DNA of 64,000 bases from JACKIC01 sp964543795 (GTDB taxonomy: Bacteria > Planctomycetota > UBA1135 > UBA2386): positions 1-64,000 of the forward strand of contig CAZIZN010000013.1 in NCBI GenBank assembly GCA_964543795.1, given 5' to 3'. The position numbers and the translations under genes are program-made. Of the stretch, positions 34,004 through 44,600 are shown piece after piece; the stretch's first letter is position 1, and the number at the start of each line of letters is the position of its first letter. The notes under the pieces were generated by a model that was not told where the DNA came from, did no database searches, and saw nothing but the letters and a program-made list of their open reading frames with translations.

Positions 34004-36022
34004 ATGGGACTGTTCGATTTCCTCAAGAAGAAGCCCGGTGAACCCGCAGCGCCCGCCGCTGCCGATGCCGCATCGACACCGACGTCCTCGGCTTCCGCGA
34101 CCCCGTCCGGCGCGGCGTCGTCGAGCGCGCCGCCCGCCGCCGGATCGCCCACCGCCGCGGAGTTCGTCGACGTGCAGGACGCCTTCGGCCGCCGCGTGCG
34201 GCTGTCGCGCGACGACTACCGGAAGAAGCACCTGCCGGAGCTGCTGAAGCAGTTCGCCAACGACGCCGAGCGCCTCACCGCGGTGATCCTGCAGGGCCTG
34301 CGCGACGGCTTCGCGGCGGACCTCGTCGCGGCGGCCAACCGCCTGACCATCGTCGACAAGGAGCCGGAGCGAGCGTTGTCCGTGCTCGCGGTGGTGCAGC
34401 GCGACTCCGGCGACGTCGACGGTGCCGCGGCGACGTTGCAGGAACTGCTGCAGAAGCGGCCGCAGTCGCCGAGCGCTCGCGTCGGTCTGGCGCTGCTCGC
34501 CGACCAGCGCGGCGACACCGCGGGCGCCGAGAAGCTGCTGCGCGAAGCACTGGCGCTCGAGCCGAACCACGCCGACGCCGTGCACGGCTACCTCGCCGTG
34601 CGCCACCGCCAGGTCGGCGACGCCGGCTACCGTGCCGAACTCGAGGCGACCGCCGCGCAGTTCCCGGGTTGGCGCCCGCGGCTCTGGCTCGCGCGATGGC
34701 TGTTGCAGCACGGCGACACGGACGCGGCGGCGGCGATCCATCGCGACGTGCTCACGCAGGCCGACGTCGATTCCGACGCGCTGGTGATGGCGAGCGCCGA
34801 CCTGCTGCAGGCGGGGCAGCACGACCTGCTGCGGGAACTCGTCGTGCCGCGCTTCGTGCCCGGACGCCACCATCCGCACGTCGGCGTGGCCGTGCTGCAC
34901 CACCTGGCGCAGACGGGCCAGCACCAGGCGGGTGCTGCGCTGCTGCACCAGATGTACCTGCACTACGGCCACCTCGTCGGCGACGCGCTGCACCCGTTCA
35001 CCGCCGAGTTCGACCGGCAGCGCCTGGCCGCGTTGCCGCCGCCGCCGCCGCTGCCGGCGCCGCCTCGCCTGGGGCTCTACCGCTTCGACCGTCCGCTCTG
35101 GTGCGCGGGCCTCGCCGACCCCGCGTGGCTGCTGCCCGGCAAGACCCAGGACGCCCGGCAGGTGCTCTGTTTCCCGCTCGCGATCGAGGGCCAGGCCGGC
35201 ATGCCGGCCGGGCAGGAGGACGAACTGGGCCGGATCACGCGCAGCGTGCCGCTGCTGCTCGCCGAGCACGTCTGGCTGGCGACGCCGCACCGCGGCACCG
35301 CAGCGTTGCTGCTGGCGGAGCAGGGCGGCTGGGTCGTGCTCGGCCGCGTCTGGCCCGAGGAGCAGCTGATCGCCCAACTCTCGCCCGAAGAGAAGGCACG
35401 CACGATCGTGGTCTCGGGGGTGCTGCGCATCGACGGCGACAAGCGCCGCATCGACCTCTGGGCCTACGACGGCGGGAGCCAGCAGCGCATCGGGCACGCC
35501 GCGGCGGAGGGGGCCGCGAACGAGATCGGTCGCATGCTGCTGCAGCTGATCGCCGAACTGTGGCCGGCGCTCGGCGGGCCGGCCGGACACAAGCCGCCGG
35601 TCGGCGACGCGGCGTTCTGGCAGGCCTATGCCGACGGACTCGCGCAGCAGGCGGCGCTGGTCGCGACGCAGGCGGGCGGCATGCCCAAGGAGCGCCTCTA
35701 CGGCGAGCGCTACATCCTGCGGTGGCTGCAGAACGCGGCGCTGCTCGAGCCGCGCTGGCAGCCGGGCTTCTGGCTCTACGCCTCGGCGCTCTGCGTCCTG
35801 CGCCAGCTCGGTTCGGAGATCCCCAGGGAACACGCCCGCACGGTCGCCGAACTGTTCCGCCAGTCGCCGCCGAACAGCGCGTTCGGCCGCCTCGCGGTGC
35901 TGCCGTTGCGCGCCGTCGGCCTCGACGGCTTCTGGCAACAGCGCCGCGCCGAAGTCGTGCAGGCGAACGCCGGCGATGCGAACTACGCGGCGTGGCTGCA
36001 GCGCGCCGAGACCGCGTCGTAG
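34004..36022 (+). CDS. TPR-repeat protein
   Basis: 672 residues, no signal peptide. A short amphipathic start (MGLFDFLKKKPG) is followed by an Ala/Pro/Ser-rich linker to about residue 45. Residues of about 100-300 contain TPR-like units (LSVLAVVQRDSGDVDGAAAT, ARVGLALLADQRGDTAGAEK, ALALEPNHADAVHGYLA). The C-terminal half (from LGLYRFDRPLWCAG) is a different domain, with GVLRIDGDKRRIDLWAYDGG suggesting a beta-rich core, and is not recognised. Probably a cytoplasmic scaffold. It is preceded by a TACCGT element 36 bases upstream and converges with the aminopeptidase gene. Confidence 0.8.
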   Translation: MGLFDFLKKKPGEPAAPAAADAASTPTSSASATPSGAASSSAPPAAGSPTAAEFVDVQDAFGRRVRLSRDDYRKKHLPELLKQFANDAERLTAVILQGLRDGFAADLVAAANRLTIVDKEPERALSVLAVVQRDSGDVDGAAATLQELLQKRPQSPSARVGLALLADQRGDTAGAEKLLREALALEPNHADAVHGYLAVRHRQVGDAGYRAELEATAAQFPGWRPRLWLARWLLQHGDTDAAAAIHRDVLTQADVDSDALVMASADLLQAGQHDLLRELVVPRFVPGRHHPHVGVAVLHHLAQTGQHQAGAALLHQMYLHYGHLVGDALHPFTAEFDRQRLAALPPPPPLPAPPRLGLYRFDRPLWCAGLADPAWLLPGKTQDARQVLCFPLAIEGQAGMPAGQEDELGRITRSVPLLLAEHVWLATPHRGTAALLLAEQGGWVVLGRVWPEEQLIAQLSPEEKARTIVVSGVLRIDGDKRRIDLWAYDGGSQQRIGHAAAEGAANEIGRMLLQLIAELWPALGGPAGHKPPVGDAAFWQAYADGLAQQAALVATQAGGMPKERLYGERYILRWLQNAALLEPRWQPGFWLYASALCVLRQLGSEIPREHARTVAELFRQSPPNSAFGRLAVLPLRAVGLDGFWQQRRAEVVQANAGDANYAAWLQRAETAS

Positions 36023-36083
36023 CGGCGGCGGTCGTCCGTCGCCGCTCGTCGGCAGCACTCGTCGGCAGCAGGCGCAGGCAGCA

Positions 36084-36112
36084 GACGGGTCCTCGGCAGC
36101 AGCCGACCCGTC
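36084..36112. terminator. Candidate hairpin between convergent genes
   Basis: GACGGG, three unpaired bases, TCGGC, loop AGCA, GCCGA, CCCGTC: eleven paired bases, overlapping the last codon of the aminopeptidase gene. Short direct repeats TCGTCGGCAGCA lie beside it (36047-36072 region). No U-tract. Confidence 0.35.
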
Positions 36113-37664
36113 AGCTGCAGAAGGCTTCGAACAGGGCCACGAGCGGCCGTCCCGAGGGGCGGCCGTGCTGCCAGTCGCCGCCGTCGACGCCGCTGCCGCC
36201 GATGTCGATGTGCGTGAACGGCAGCGGCATCACGCCGTCGCCGCCGTGCTTCGCGAGTCCGCTCGCCAGACAGAGGAACGCCATCGGGAACTGGTGGCCG
36301 CGCGCGGTCGCCGAACTCGGCGCGTTGTTGCAGGACAGCACGTCGTCGGCCTTGCTGCGCGGCTGCACCAAGTCGAAGTCCTCGCGGCGCAGACGCGAGA
36401 CCTCGAACGGATCGCCGCACTGGTCGCCGATCTCGGCGAGCGTCTCGGCGGTGCGCAGCGTGCGCGCCGGGCCGTTGTCGAGGGCGATGTTGTACGGGCC
36501 GACGGCGCGGCCGGCGTGGCCGGTCAACGTCGCCACCGAGAACAGGCGCGGGGCCGTCGCCTTCGCCGCATCGATGCGCAGGTGCGAGAGCAGGTCGGCG
36601 AGCACGAGGCGACCTTCGGCGTCGGTGTTGCCGATGCGCACGCGGCAGCCGGCGTGGCTGGTGACGATCTCGTCGCTGACGAACGCGTCGCTGCCGATGC
36701 TGTTGCGCACGACGCCGAGTTCGGCGACGAGCCGCACCCCCGGCACACGCAGCTTCGCCACGGTGAAGAAGAGACCGGCGATCGCCGCCGCACCGCCCTT
36801 GTCGCGGCTCATGCCGGCCATCACGCCGCCGGTCTTGAGGTCGGCGCCGCCGGTGTCGTAGGTCAGTCCCTTGCCGGCGAACAGCAGCGTGTGCCGGATC
36901 CTGCCCTTGGGCGAGTACTCGAGGCGCACCACGTTGGGCCGGTGGCGGGCCACGCCGAGCGACGCGCGCGCGACGGCCATCAGCAACGGGTAGTCCTTCT
37001 GCAGCTTCTTCCGGTCCTGCTGCACCGCGACCTCGACGGGCAGCCCCTTCAGCGCCGCTCGCACGTAGGCGGCGAACCGCGGCGGCGCCATGCGCTCGGG
37101 ATCGGTGCCCGACAGGTCCCGCGCCAGCGCGAGCCCGCCGTCGACGGCTTCCACCCAGGCGGCGTCGTTCGCCCCGAAGGTGCCGCCGAGCACGGCGGTG
37201 CCGATCTGCTCGATCGGCGTGATCGCCTTGCCGCGGGCCTCGCGGGCCTCGAGCGGCTCCCAAAGGCTGCCGGCGGCGGCGAGGGCGGCGACCCGAGCGA
37301 ACTGCTCGTGAACGCCACCCTCGGGGGCCTGCTGGAGCAGCAGCAGCGGTTTCCTGCTGCCGGCGTCGCGCGCGCGACGCATGCCCCTCTGGGCCGCCTC
37401 GGCGTAGCGGCGCACGTCGTCGTGGTCGCGCGAGATCGGCCCGGTGGGGGCCGTTACCAGCCGGCTGCCGGCGAGCCCGGGGGCCGGCACGACGTTGACG
37501 GCACTGGCCGCCGCGGCATCGGTCGCGGCGAGCGTGCGCAGGAGCGGCGTGAGTTCGGGCGCGGAGATGGCGGCGAGGTCGTGGCCGACCAGGACGACCG
37601 CGTCGAAGCCGGAGCGGGCGCCGAGCGCCTTGGCGGCGGAGGGGACTGCGAGGATGCGGGTCAT
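36111..37664 (-). CDS. Leucyl aminopeptidase family (M17) metallopeptidase
   Basis: Removes N-terminal residues from peptides in the cytoplasm. 517 residues. The metal site is intact: GKGLTYDTGGADLK, GVMAGMSRDKGGAAAIAG and NTDAEGRLVLADLLSHL. The form MxGMxRDxGGAA is closer to the NPEPL1-type branch than to E. coli PepA. Other conserved pieces are MPLPFTHIDIGGSG at the end. Two manganese or zinc ions are expected. The N-terminal 160 residues are the less conserved M17_N-like region. Start MTRILAVPSAAK at 37664. Divergent from the dipeptidyl peptidase gene, which hints at a shared peptide-utilisation role. Confidence 0.92.
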   Translation of the reverse strand: MTRILAVPSAAKALGARSGFDAVVLVGHDLAAISAPELTPLLRTLAATDAAAASAVNVVPAPGLAGSRLVTAPTGPISRDHDDVRRYAEAAQRGMRRARDAGSRKPLLLLQQAPEGGVHEQFARVAALAAAGSLWEPLEAREARGKAITPIEQIGTAVLGGTFGANDAAWVEAVDGGLALARDLSGTDPERMAPPRFAAYVRAALKGLPVEVAVQQDRKKLQKDYPLLMAVARASLGVARHRPNVVRLEYSPKGRIRHTLLFAGKGLTYDTGGADLKTGGVMAGMSRDKGGAAAIAGLFFTVAKLRVPGVRLVAELGVVRNSIGSDAFVSDEIVTSHAGCRVRIGNTDAEGRLVLADLLSHLRIDAAKATAPRLFSVATLTGHAGRAVGPYNIALDNGPARTLRTAETLAEIGDQCGDPFEVSRLRREDFDLVQPRSKADDVLSCNNAPSSATARGHQFPMAFLCLASGLAKHGGDGVMPLPFTHIDIGGSGVDGGDWQHGRPSGRPLVALFEAFCS

Positions 37665-37817
37665 CTGCGCATCGTGGGGCAGGACCACGCAGGGGGCAAC
37701 GTCGCGCCGCCGCCGCGGTCGTCGGATTCGGGCGGCGGAACCGGCGGTCGCCGTTCGTCGAGCACCCGGTTCGTCCGTAGCATGCCGCGCCCGGCGCGCC
37801 GCCGGCCACGATCCACG

Positions 37818-40013
37818 ATGCGCGAGACGACCGTTGCGTTCCTTCTCCTCGGCCTGCACTGCCTGCTGCCTGCGCAAGGCACCGAGAAGCTCCAGTTCGC
37901 CGACACCAGGAGGACGCGGGACGACGCGATCTCGTGGCAAGGACCGCTGCCCACCGTGCGCTGGGTCGATGGCGGCACGCGCGTCGAGATCCGTTCGGGC
38001 GCCGGTGCGACGTGGTTCGATCCGGCGACGGGGCAGGAGGAGCCGGCTCCCGCGGGTGCTGGCGGCGCGCCAGCGGCGCCGCCGCGCCAGGTCGTGCGCC
38101 AGCACGAAGGGGACCTCTACCTGGATCAGGCCGAGGGCGAGCGCGGCCGCGGCCGCGGCGGGGCGAGCAAACCGTCCGCCGCGGCCGTGCGCCTGACCGA
38201 GGACGGCCCGGGCGCGGGTGAGCGGCAGGAGGTGCACCTGAGCCCCGACGGCCGGTTCGTCTCGTTCGTGCGCGGCAACGATCTGTTCGCGATCGACGTC
38301 GCGAAGCGGGCGACCTGGCAGGTGACCGACGACGGCGGTCCCGAGCTGTTCCACGGCATGCTCGACTGGGTCTACCAGGAAGAGCTCTACGGGCGCGGCG
38401 ACTTCCAGGGCCACTGGTGGGCGCCGCAGGGCGACCTGCTCGCGTTCCTCTCGCTCGACGAGTCGCAGGTCAAGGAGTTCACCGTCGTCGACCACGTGCC
38501 GGCGGGCTTCCTCGAACAGGAACGCGGCGTCGTCGCCGAGGTCACGAACTACCCGAAGGCCGGCGATCCGAATCCGTTCGCGCGGCTGTCGGTGGCGCAC
38601 GTCGAATCGCGGCGCATCGTGCCCGTCGATCTCTCGAAGTTCCCGAAGGACGCGCTGGTCGTGCGCGTCGAGTGGACGCCCGACGGCAGGATGCTGCTGG
38701 CGCACGTGCAGGACCGCGTGCAGACCTGGGCCGAACTCTGCGCCATCGACCCGGCGACCGGTGCTCCGACCACGTGGATCCGCGAGACGAGCCCCACGTG
38801 GGTGAACCGGCCGGAGTCGCCGCGCTGGCTCGCCGACGGCACGTTCCTGTGGCTCTCCGAACGCACCGGCTACATGCACGTCTACCACTGTGCGCCGACC
38901 GGCAAGCTGCTGGGCGCCGTCACGAGCGGCGACTGGCAGGTGCGCAGCATCGTGCGGGTCGACGAGGCCGCGAAGGAGCTGTGGTTCGAGGGCACGAGGG
39001 ACGGCGCCACCGGTCGCCACCTCTACCGCATCGGTTTCGACGGCAAGAACCTCGTGCACGTCACGCCGGGAGTCGGCACGCACCAGTTCGAGCTGTCGAA
39101 GGACGGGGCGTTCGTGATCGACCGCTGGTCGGCGATGGACCGGCCGACGACGGTGCGCGTGCTCGACGGCAGGACCGGCGCCGTGGTCCGCGAGATCGCC
39201 ACGGCCGACAAGGGAGCGGCGAGCAAGTACGCCTTCAGCGAACGGCAGCGCGTGACCATCCCGGCGCGCGACGGCTACGGGCTCGACGGATGCGTGATGC
39301 TGCCGACCGGCTGGCAGCCCGGGCAGAAGTACCCCGTGTTCCTGCCGACCTACTCGGGGCCCGACGCTCCGACGGTGCGCGACAGCTGGCAGCACTCGAC
39401 CTACCACCAATTCCTCTGCCAGCAGGGCTTCGTGGTCCTGCAGGTCAACGTGCGTTCGGCTTCGGGGCGCGGGCAGGTGCACACCGGCACGTGCTACCGG
39501 CAGCTCGGCGTGCAGGAGCTGCGGGACCTCGAGGACGCCGTCGACCACGTCGTCGCGAACTTCGGCGGCGACGCCGCGCGCGTCGCGATCAGCGGCTGGA
39601 GCTACGGTGGCTTCATGGCGGCGTACGCACTGACCAACAGCACGAAGTTCGCGCTCGGGCTCGCCGGTGCGGGCGTCTACGACTGGCGGCTCTACGACAC
39701 GATCTACACAGAGCGCTACATGCGCACGCCGCAGGAGAACGAGCAGGGGTACAAGGCGACGAGCGTCATCGGCAACGCCGCGAACCTGCGCGGCCACCTC
39801 GTGCTGCTGCACGGCTCGATGGACGACAACGTGCACCTGCAGAACACGATGCAGCTCGTCTGGGAGCTGCAGAAGGCGGGCAAGCAGAACTTCGAACTGA
39901 TGGTCTATCCGAAGTCGCGCCACGGCCTGCACGCGAGCGTCGGCGCGCACGGCCAGGAGTTCCAGTGGCTGCGCCTGCAGCGGCTGCTGGCGCCGGCGAA
40001 GGCCGGCGGCTGA
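37818..40013 (+). CDS. Dipeptidyl peptidase IV family serine peptidase (S9B)
   Basis: 731 residues with a signal peptide (MRETTVAFLLLGLHCLLPAQ), so exported. The N-terminal beta propeller carries VYQEELYGRGDF, the double-Glu motif that holds the substrate amino terminus in DPP4 enzymes. The C-terminal alpha/beta hydrolase has ISGWSYGGFMAAY (Ser595), HGSMDDNVHLQN (Asp669) and KSRHGLHA (His702) as catalytic triad. Expected to release dipeptides, often Xaa-Pro, from peptide N-termini. A Gly/Arg-rich insertion (GERGRGRGGASKPS, about residue 112) interrupts the propeller. Divergent from the M17 aminopeptidase gene. Confidence 0.93.
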   Translation: MRETTVAFLLLGLHCLLPAQGTEKLQFADTRRTRDDAISWQGPLPTVRWVDGGTRVEIRSGAGATWFDPATGQEEPAPAGAGGAPAAPPRQVVRQHEGDLYLDQAEGERGRGRGGASKPSAAAVRLTEDGPGAGERQEVHLSPDGRFVSFVRGNDLFAIDVAKRATWQVTDDGGPELFHGMLDWVYQEELYGRGDFQGHWWAPQGDLLAFLSLDESQVKEFTVVDHVPAGFLEQERGVVAEVTNYPKAGDPNPFARLSVAHVESRRIVPVDLSKFPKDALVVRVEWTPDGRMLLAHVQDRVQTWAELCAIDPATGAPTTWIRETSPTWVNRPESPRWLADGTFLWLSERTGYMHVYHCAPTGKLLGAVTSGDWQVRSIVRVDEAAKELWFEGTRDGATGRHLYRIGFDGKNLVHVTPGVGTHQFELSKDGAFVIDRWSAMDRPTTVRVLDGRTGAVVREIATADKGAASKYAFSERQRVTIPARDGYGLDGCVMLPTGWQPGQKYPVFLPTYSGPDAPTVRDSWQHSTYHQFLCQQGFVVLQVNVRSASGRGQVHTGTCYRQLGVQELRDLEDAVDHVVANFGGDAARVAISGWSYGGFMAAYALTNSTKFALGLAGAGVYDWRLYDTIYTERYMRTPQENEQGYKATSVIGNAANLRGHLVLLHGSMDDNVHLQNTMQLVWELQKAGKQNFELMVYPKSRHGLHASVGAHGQEFQWLRLQRLLAPAKAGG

Positions 40014-40219
40014 GCCGGGGGGCGCGAGCGGCCACGACCCGCTTGCCGTGGACCGTCGATGGCAAGGACCGTCGGGAGCAAGGACCGTCGGGGGCGGGGG
40101 GGCGGATGGCGCCCAGGATCGTGGGCAGGGCTCCCGGGAACCCGGCAGAAATCGTGCGCTGCGCTATCGTCCCGCGGCCCCGGTGCGGCGGCACCCATCT
40201 TCTTCTCGCCTTCTCGCCC

Positions 40220-41647
40220 ATGATTCCACGCCTCGTCCTCTCGATATCCCTGTCCGTGGTCGGCGCTCTCGCGCAGGCCCCCGGCGCCTTCTACGTCACG
40301 GATCCTGCCGGCGCGATCCCTGCACAGAACCGCTTCGACGCCGCGGTCGACGTGTATCTCGCGGGCGGTCCCGGCCCCAACGAACCATGCAGTTCGCCCG
40401 GCCTGCCGGACGGTTACTACTTCTTCCAGGTCACGGATCCGACGGGCACCGTGCTGTTGTCGTTGGACTCGATCGTCGACCGCAAGATCGCAGTCGAGGG
40501 CGGCGTGATCACCTGGCACGTACTCGGCACCCATGCGACGCGGCCTGGACCGTGCAGTTCGCGGCTCGTGCAGGTCGTGCCGTTCGCGCCGAGTCCGGAT
40601 GCGTGCGGTGGGCACAAGCTCTGGGTGACACCCTACCAGGCGTACGACGTCGGCCTCTCGGGGTCCTTCGGCTTCCAGGCGAGCGCCAGTCGCATCGTCG
40701 ACTTCGTGGTCGGTCAGGGCTGCCCGACCGGGCAGTCGCAGATCTCGGGCTTCGTCTACTTCGACCACGACGAGAACGGCGCCTGGAACCCGGCTGTCGA
40801 TCCGCTCGAGGTGCCGATCGGCGGCTGGCGCATCGAGCTGCTGCGCCAAGGCCAGGTCGACGGCGTGACGTTCACCGATCAGACCGGCCGTTATTCGTTC
40901 GTGCGCGACCAGGACGCCACCGAGTACGTGGTTCGCGAACAGGCTCCGGGTGGCTACATCGGCGACGGCGTGCCGGGCGCCGTCTGGCTGGCGACGACGC
41001 CGCGCAGCGGTGTGGTGCTCGCGAACGCGCCCACCGTGCCCGGCCCCGACTTCGGCAACCTGCGGTTCCAGGTCACGCCGGGGGTCGGCCGCACCAAGGG
41101 CTTCTGGCACAATCAGAACGGCCGCGCCCTGTTGCTGGCCAGTGACCCGCTGTGGCGCGACGTGCTGACCGTGCGCAACGGCCTGCCGGTCTGCCTGCGC
41201 CGTCCGATCTCCACGTCGGACCCGCTGCTCTCGATCTACGCGCCGCCGCAGCCGCCGGTGCCGTTCGCGACCGCGTTCGCCGGGCTGTCGGACTACCTGA
41301 CCGCGAACTCGCAGGGCCACGCCGGGTACATCCTGGCGAGCCAGGTCGCGGCCTCGATCCTCAACAACGCCGTCGGCTTCATGCCGGGCACGATCTACGT
41401 CGACCGCTTCAACAACGGCCTGCTGGTGTCGTTCGACGCCCTGGTCGCGGGTGCCACGGGTCTCTTGTGCCACCCCGACGCCGGTCTCACGGGGCCGCAG
41501 GGGCCGGCCTTCGAACTGCGTGCGATGATGCTCGCCTGCACCAACGAGTTCGGCGGCATCAACAGCACCGGTGACCTCAGCGAGCCGCAGGTCGTCTACG
41601 GCAAGACGCCGATCCCCGGCACGTTCACCTCGCCCTACGAGCCGTGA
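40220..41647 (+). CDS. Secreted protein with SdrD_B-like domain
   Basis: 475 residues with a signal peptide (MIPRLVLSISLSVVGALAQA). The first 160 residues are beta-rich with paired cysteines. Then comes an SdrD B-type (Cna_B-like) domain: ISGFVYFDHDENGAWNPAVD, PIGGWRIELLRQG and TDQTGRYSFV, with a calcium-binding-like DxDxNG. The C-terminal half begins GRTKGFWHNQNGRALL, a motif found in many bacterial secreted proteins after SdrD_B modules. Function is probably structural or adhesive on the cell surface. A TATCGT box lies 55 bases upstream, and two copies of GCAAGGACCGTCGGG (40060-40090 region) precede it. Converges with the kinase gene, 7 bases apart. Confidence 0.8.
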   Translation: MIPRLVLSISLSVVGALAQAPGAFYVTDPAGAIPAQNRFDAAVDVYLAGGPGPNEPCSSPGLPDGYYFFQVTDPTGTVLLSLDSIVDRKIAVEGGVITWHVLGTHATRPGPCSSRLVQVVPFAPSPDACGGHKLWVTPYQAYDVGLSGSFGFQASASRIVDFVVGQGCPTGQSQISGFVYFDHDENGAWNPAVDPLEVPIGGWRIELLRQGQVDGVTFTDQTGRYSFVRDQDATEYVVREQAPGGYIGDGVPGAVWLATTPRSGVVLANAPTVPGPDFGNLRFQVTPGVGRTKGFWHNQNGRALLLASDPLWRDVLTVRNGLPVCLRRPISTSDPLLSIYAPPQPPVPFATAFAGLSDYLTANSQGHAGYILASQVAASILNNAVGFMPGTIYVDRFNNGLLVSFDALVAGATGLLCHPDAGLTGPQGPAFELRAMMLACTNEFGGINSTGDLSEPQVVYGKTPIPGTFTSPYEP

Positions 41648-41654
41648 ACTCCGC

Positions 41655-44600
41655 CTAGCGGTGCCGCGCGACCAACCGGAAGCCGGTCTGCGCCGCGGCG
41701 CGAGTCTCGCCGGCGAACGGCCGGCTGGCGCTGCGGAACACCGTCGGGACCGCGACGCTCCAGCTGCCGCCGAGCTTGTGGTAGGTGGCCTGCTGCTGGC
41801 CTTCACTGCGGTCCGGCACGCGCGCGCTGGTCCACTCCTCGCGCGAACCCGCGAGATCGAGCACTCCGTAGACCGACTCGTCGCGCGGTTCGCTGCCGCC
41901 GGGCGCGTCGAGCAGGTAACCCTGCCGATGGTGCAGGCAGATCGTCAGCGACGGGTCGAACTGGTCGCCCCACGGAAACGCACGGCCGTCCACGCCGCGC
42001 GCCGCCTTCTCCCATTCGTCGGCGCTGGGCAGCGCGTAGACCCACGGTTCGCCGGCGAGCTCCGCGCGCCGATTGCGCCACGCGACGTAGTCGGCGACGT
42101 CGCGCCACGACACGCCGAGCACGGGCGAGTCGGCGCCGGTCGCCGTGTGCACCTTCCAGGTCCAGGCCCCGTCGGGCCCCTGTTCGGCGAGGATCTTGCC
42201 GTCGACGTCGCGCGGCAGGTAGATCGGCTGCCTGCCGGCCAGCGCCGCCGCGATGCGTGCCTTGATGTCGGGGTCGTTGAGGAACTCGTACCAGTCGCGG
42301 TTGCTGTGTTCCTTGCGCGCGATCCAGAACCCGGGCACGTCGACGAGCCCGGGAGCGGCCGGTTGCAGCGCTTCCGCGTCGCCGCCGCGGGCGTAGGGGC
42401 CCGCCGGGACGTACACGAAACCCGGCGGCGTCGTGCCCGCCGGCAGCGGTTCGGCCCGCACGGTGGTCTCGCCGAGCCGAGGCACCACGAAGGGCACGCG
42501 CAGGTCCTCGCAGTCCGGCGCACGCACGAGCAGCAGGTAGGAGCCCGCTTCGGCACGGATCGCCGCGCCGGGCGCGATGCGATTCCCGCGGCTGCACAGC
42601 AGCGCGTAGGCCGTGGCGGCGACGGAGAGGCCCGGCGTCTCGCCGGCGCGCACGGACAGCGCGATCGGCGCACCGTCGTGGAGGCACAGCAGTTCGAGCG
42701 GCGCGGGGGCCGGCTGCTGCACGAGGTCCGCCGCCGACCAGGTGCGCAGCTCCGCGCGCGGAACGGCCAGGGGATTGGCGTCGCCGGCGAAGCGAACGCG
42801 ATCGGGGCCCTCGGTGGCCACCGGGGCGAGGTGCAGGTCGATCGCACTGGTCGCGGGAGCGTCGTTGATCGCGGCCAGCGGCAGCACGTGCTGCGGCGCC
42901 GCACCGCGTTCCGAGTCGCCGTTCGCGCCGACAGGAGGGGCCGCGAAGAGGCCCTGCGCCGTGGCGCCGCCGATCGCCACCACCAGATCCCCGGCCCGCA
43001 GACCGGCGGCGGCGGCGGGCGACCCCGGAGCCACCGCCGTGACGACGAGGCAGGGGTCGCCGGGGTGGTGGCCGCCGCTGCCCGCGACGTCCCACGCGCG
43101 CCCGATCCCGGCGGTCGGTACCGGCACGAGGCGGGGCACGACGGGATCCGCGCGCACCGCCTCGTAGGCCTCGTAGCGGAACAGGAAGCACTCCGCACCC
43201 GGCGTGGTGACGTGGACCGTCACCTGACCGCGGCCGAGCAGTTCGGCTTCGTGCCGCCGGTCGCGGTCGTGCCGCTCGACGGCGGCGCGCAGCACGGCCG
43301 CACTTGCCGCGTCTTTGGTCTGTTGTGCTTCGCGCCAGCGCTCCAGGTAGAACGCCGCGAACTGCTCCTCCGTCGCGGGCGAGGGGCCGTCGAACGGCGC
43401 CTCGAGCTTCTCGGCGAGCCGCAGTTGTTCCTCGGCGGCGCGGAGGTGATGGGCCACCTCGATCTGCAGTTGCCGGTGGTCGCGGTCCTTGTGCCAGTAG
43501 TCGCTGCGGGCCGCATCGCTCGCGAAACGGCCGAGCACGGCGCCGCGCAAGCGCGCGAGCTCGGCGCGCCCGGCGAGCAGGCGTTCCTGCGCGGCGCGGT
43601 AGGCCTCGAGGCTTTGTGCGCTCTGCGCGCGCGCAGCGGCGGCCGCCGCTACCGCTGCGTCGCGCTCGGCCTTCGCCTTCGCGGCCCGCTCGGCATCGTC
43701 GATCGTCGCCACCATCTCGACGGCGCGAACGGCCCCCTCGTCCCAGGTGCGGGCCCGCGTCACCGCCTCGCGCGCCGCCGGGAAATCACCAGCGGCGAGG
43801 CGCTCTTCGGCCGTTCGGAGCTCCGTCGCGACCATGGTGCGCCGTTCGACGGTCGTATGGAGCCACGTGCCCAGCCCGGCGCCGATCAGCACGGTCGCAG
43901 CGCCGATCGTCGCCGCCGGACCGGGCCGGCGGCGCGCCCACTTGCGCAGCCGGACGAAGACGTTCGCCGCCTGGGCCTGGATCGGCTCGAAGGAGCGCAC
44001 GCGGCGCAGGTCCTCGGCGAGCATCAGCGCGGTCGGGTAACGGCGTCGCGACTCGCGTTCCATCGCCACTTCGATCACCGTGCGCATGTCGCGCGGGATC
44101 CGCGGATTGAGCTTGCAGGGGTTCGGCAGCGCCGCCTCGAGGATCTTGTGGTAGAGCTGGTCCCAGGACGGTGCGTCGTAGGGTCGTTGCAGCGTCAGGC
44201 ACTCGAACAGCGTCACGCCGAGCGCGTAGATGTCGGTGCGGCGGTCGATGTGTTCGCGGTCGGCGACGATCTGCTCGGGTGCCAGGTAGGCGGGTGTCCC
44301 CATCACCGTGCCCGAGGCCGTCAGCGTCTGGCCCTCGGCGTCGAGGTCGCGCGCCAGGCCGAAGTCCAGCAGCACGGGGTCGCCCTCGGGCGTGACCATG
44401 ATGTTGTGCGGCTTGATGTCGCGGTGCACGAGCCCCGCTTCGTGCGCGACGTGCAAGGCTCGCGCGGCCTTCTCGAGCAGCCGCAGCACGTCCTCGAGCT
44501 CGCCCTTGCTGCTGCGGCCCATCACCGAGATGCTCTGTGCTGCGCGCGAGGCGTCGAGCTGCTGCTCGTCGCGCGCCATCTTCAGCAGTTCGGCGAGCGT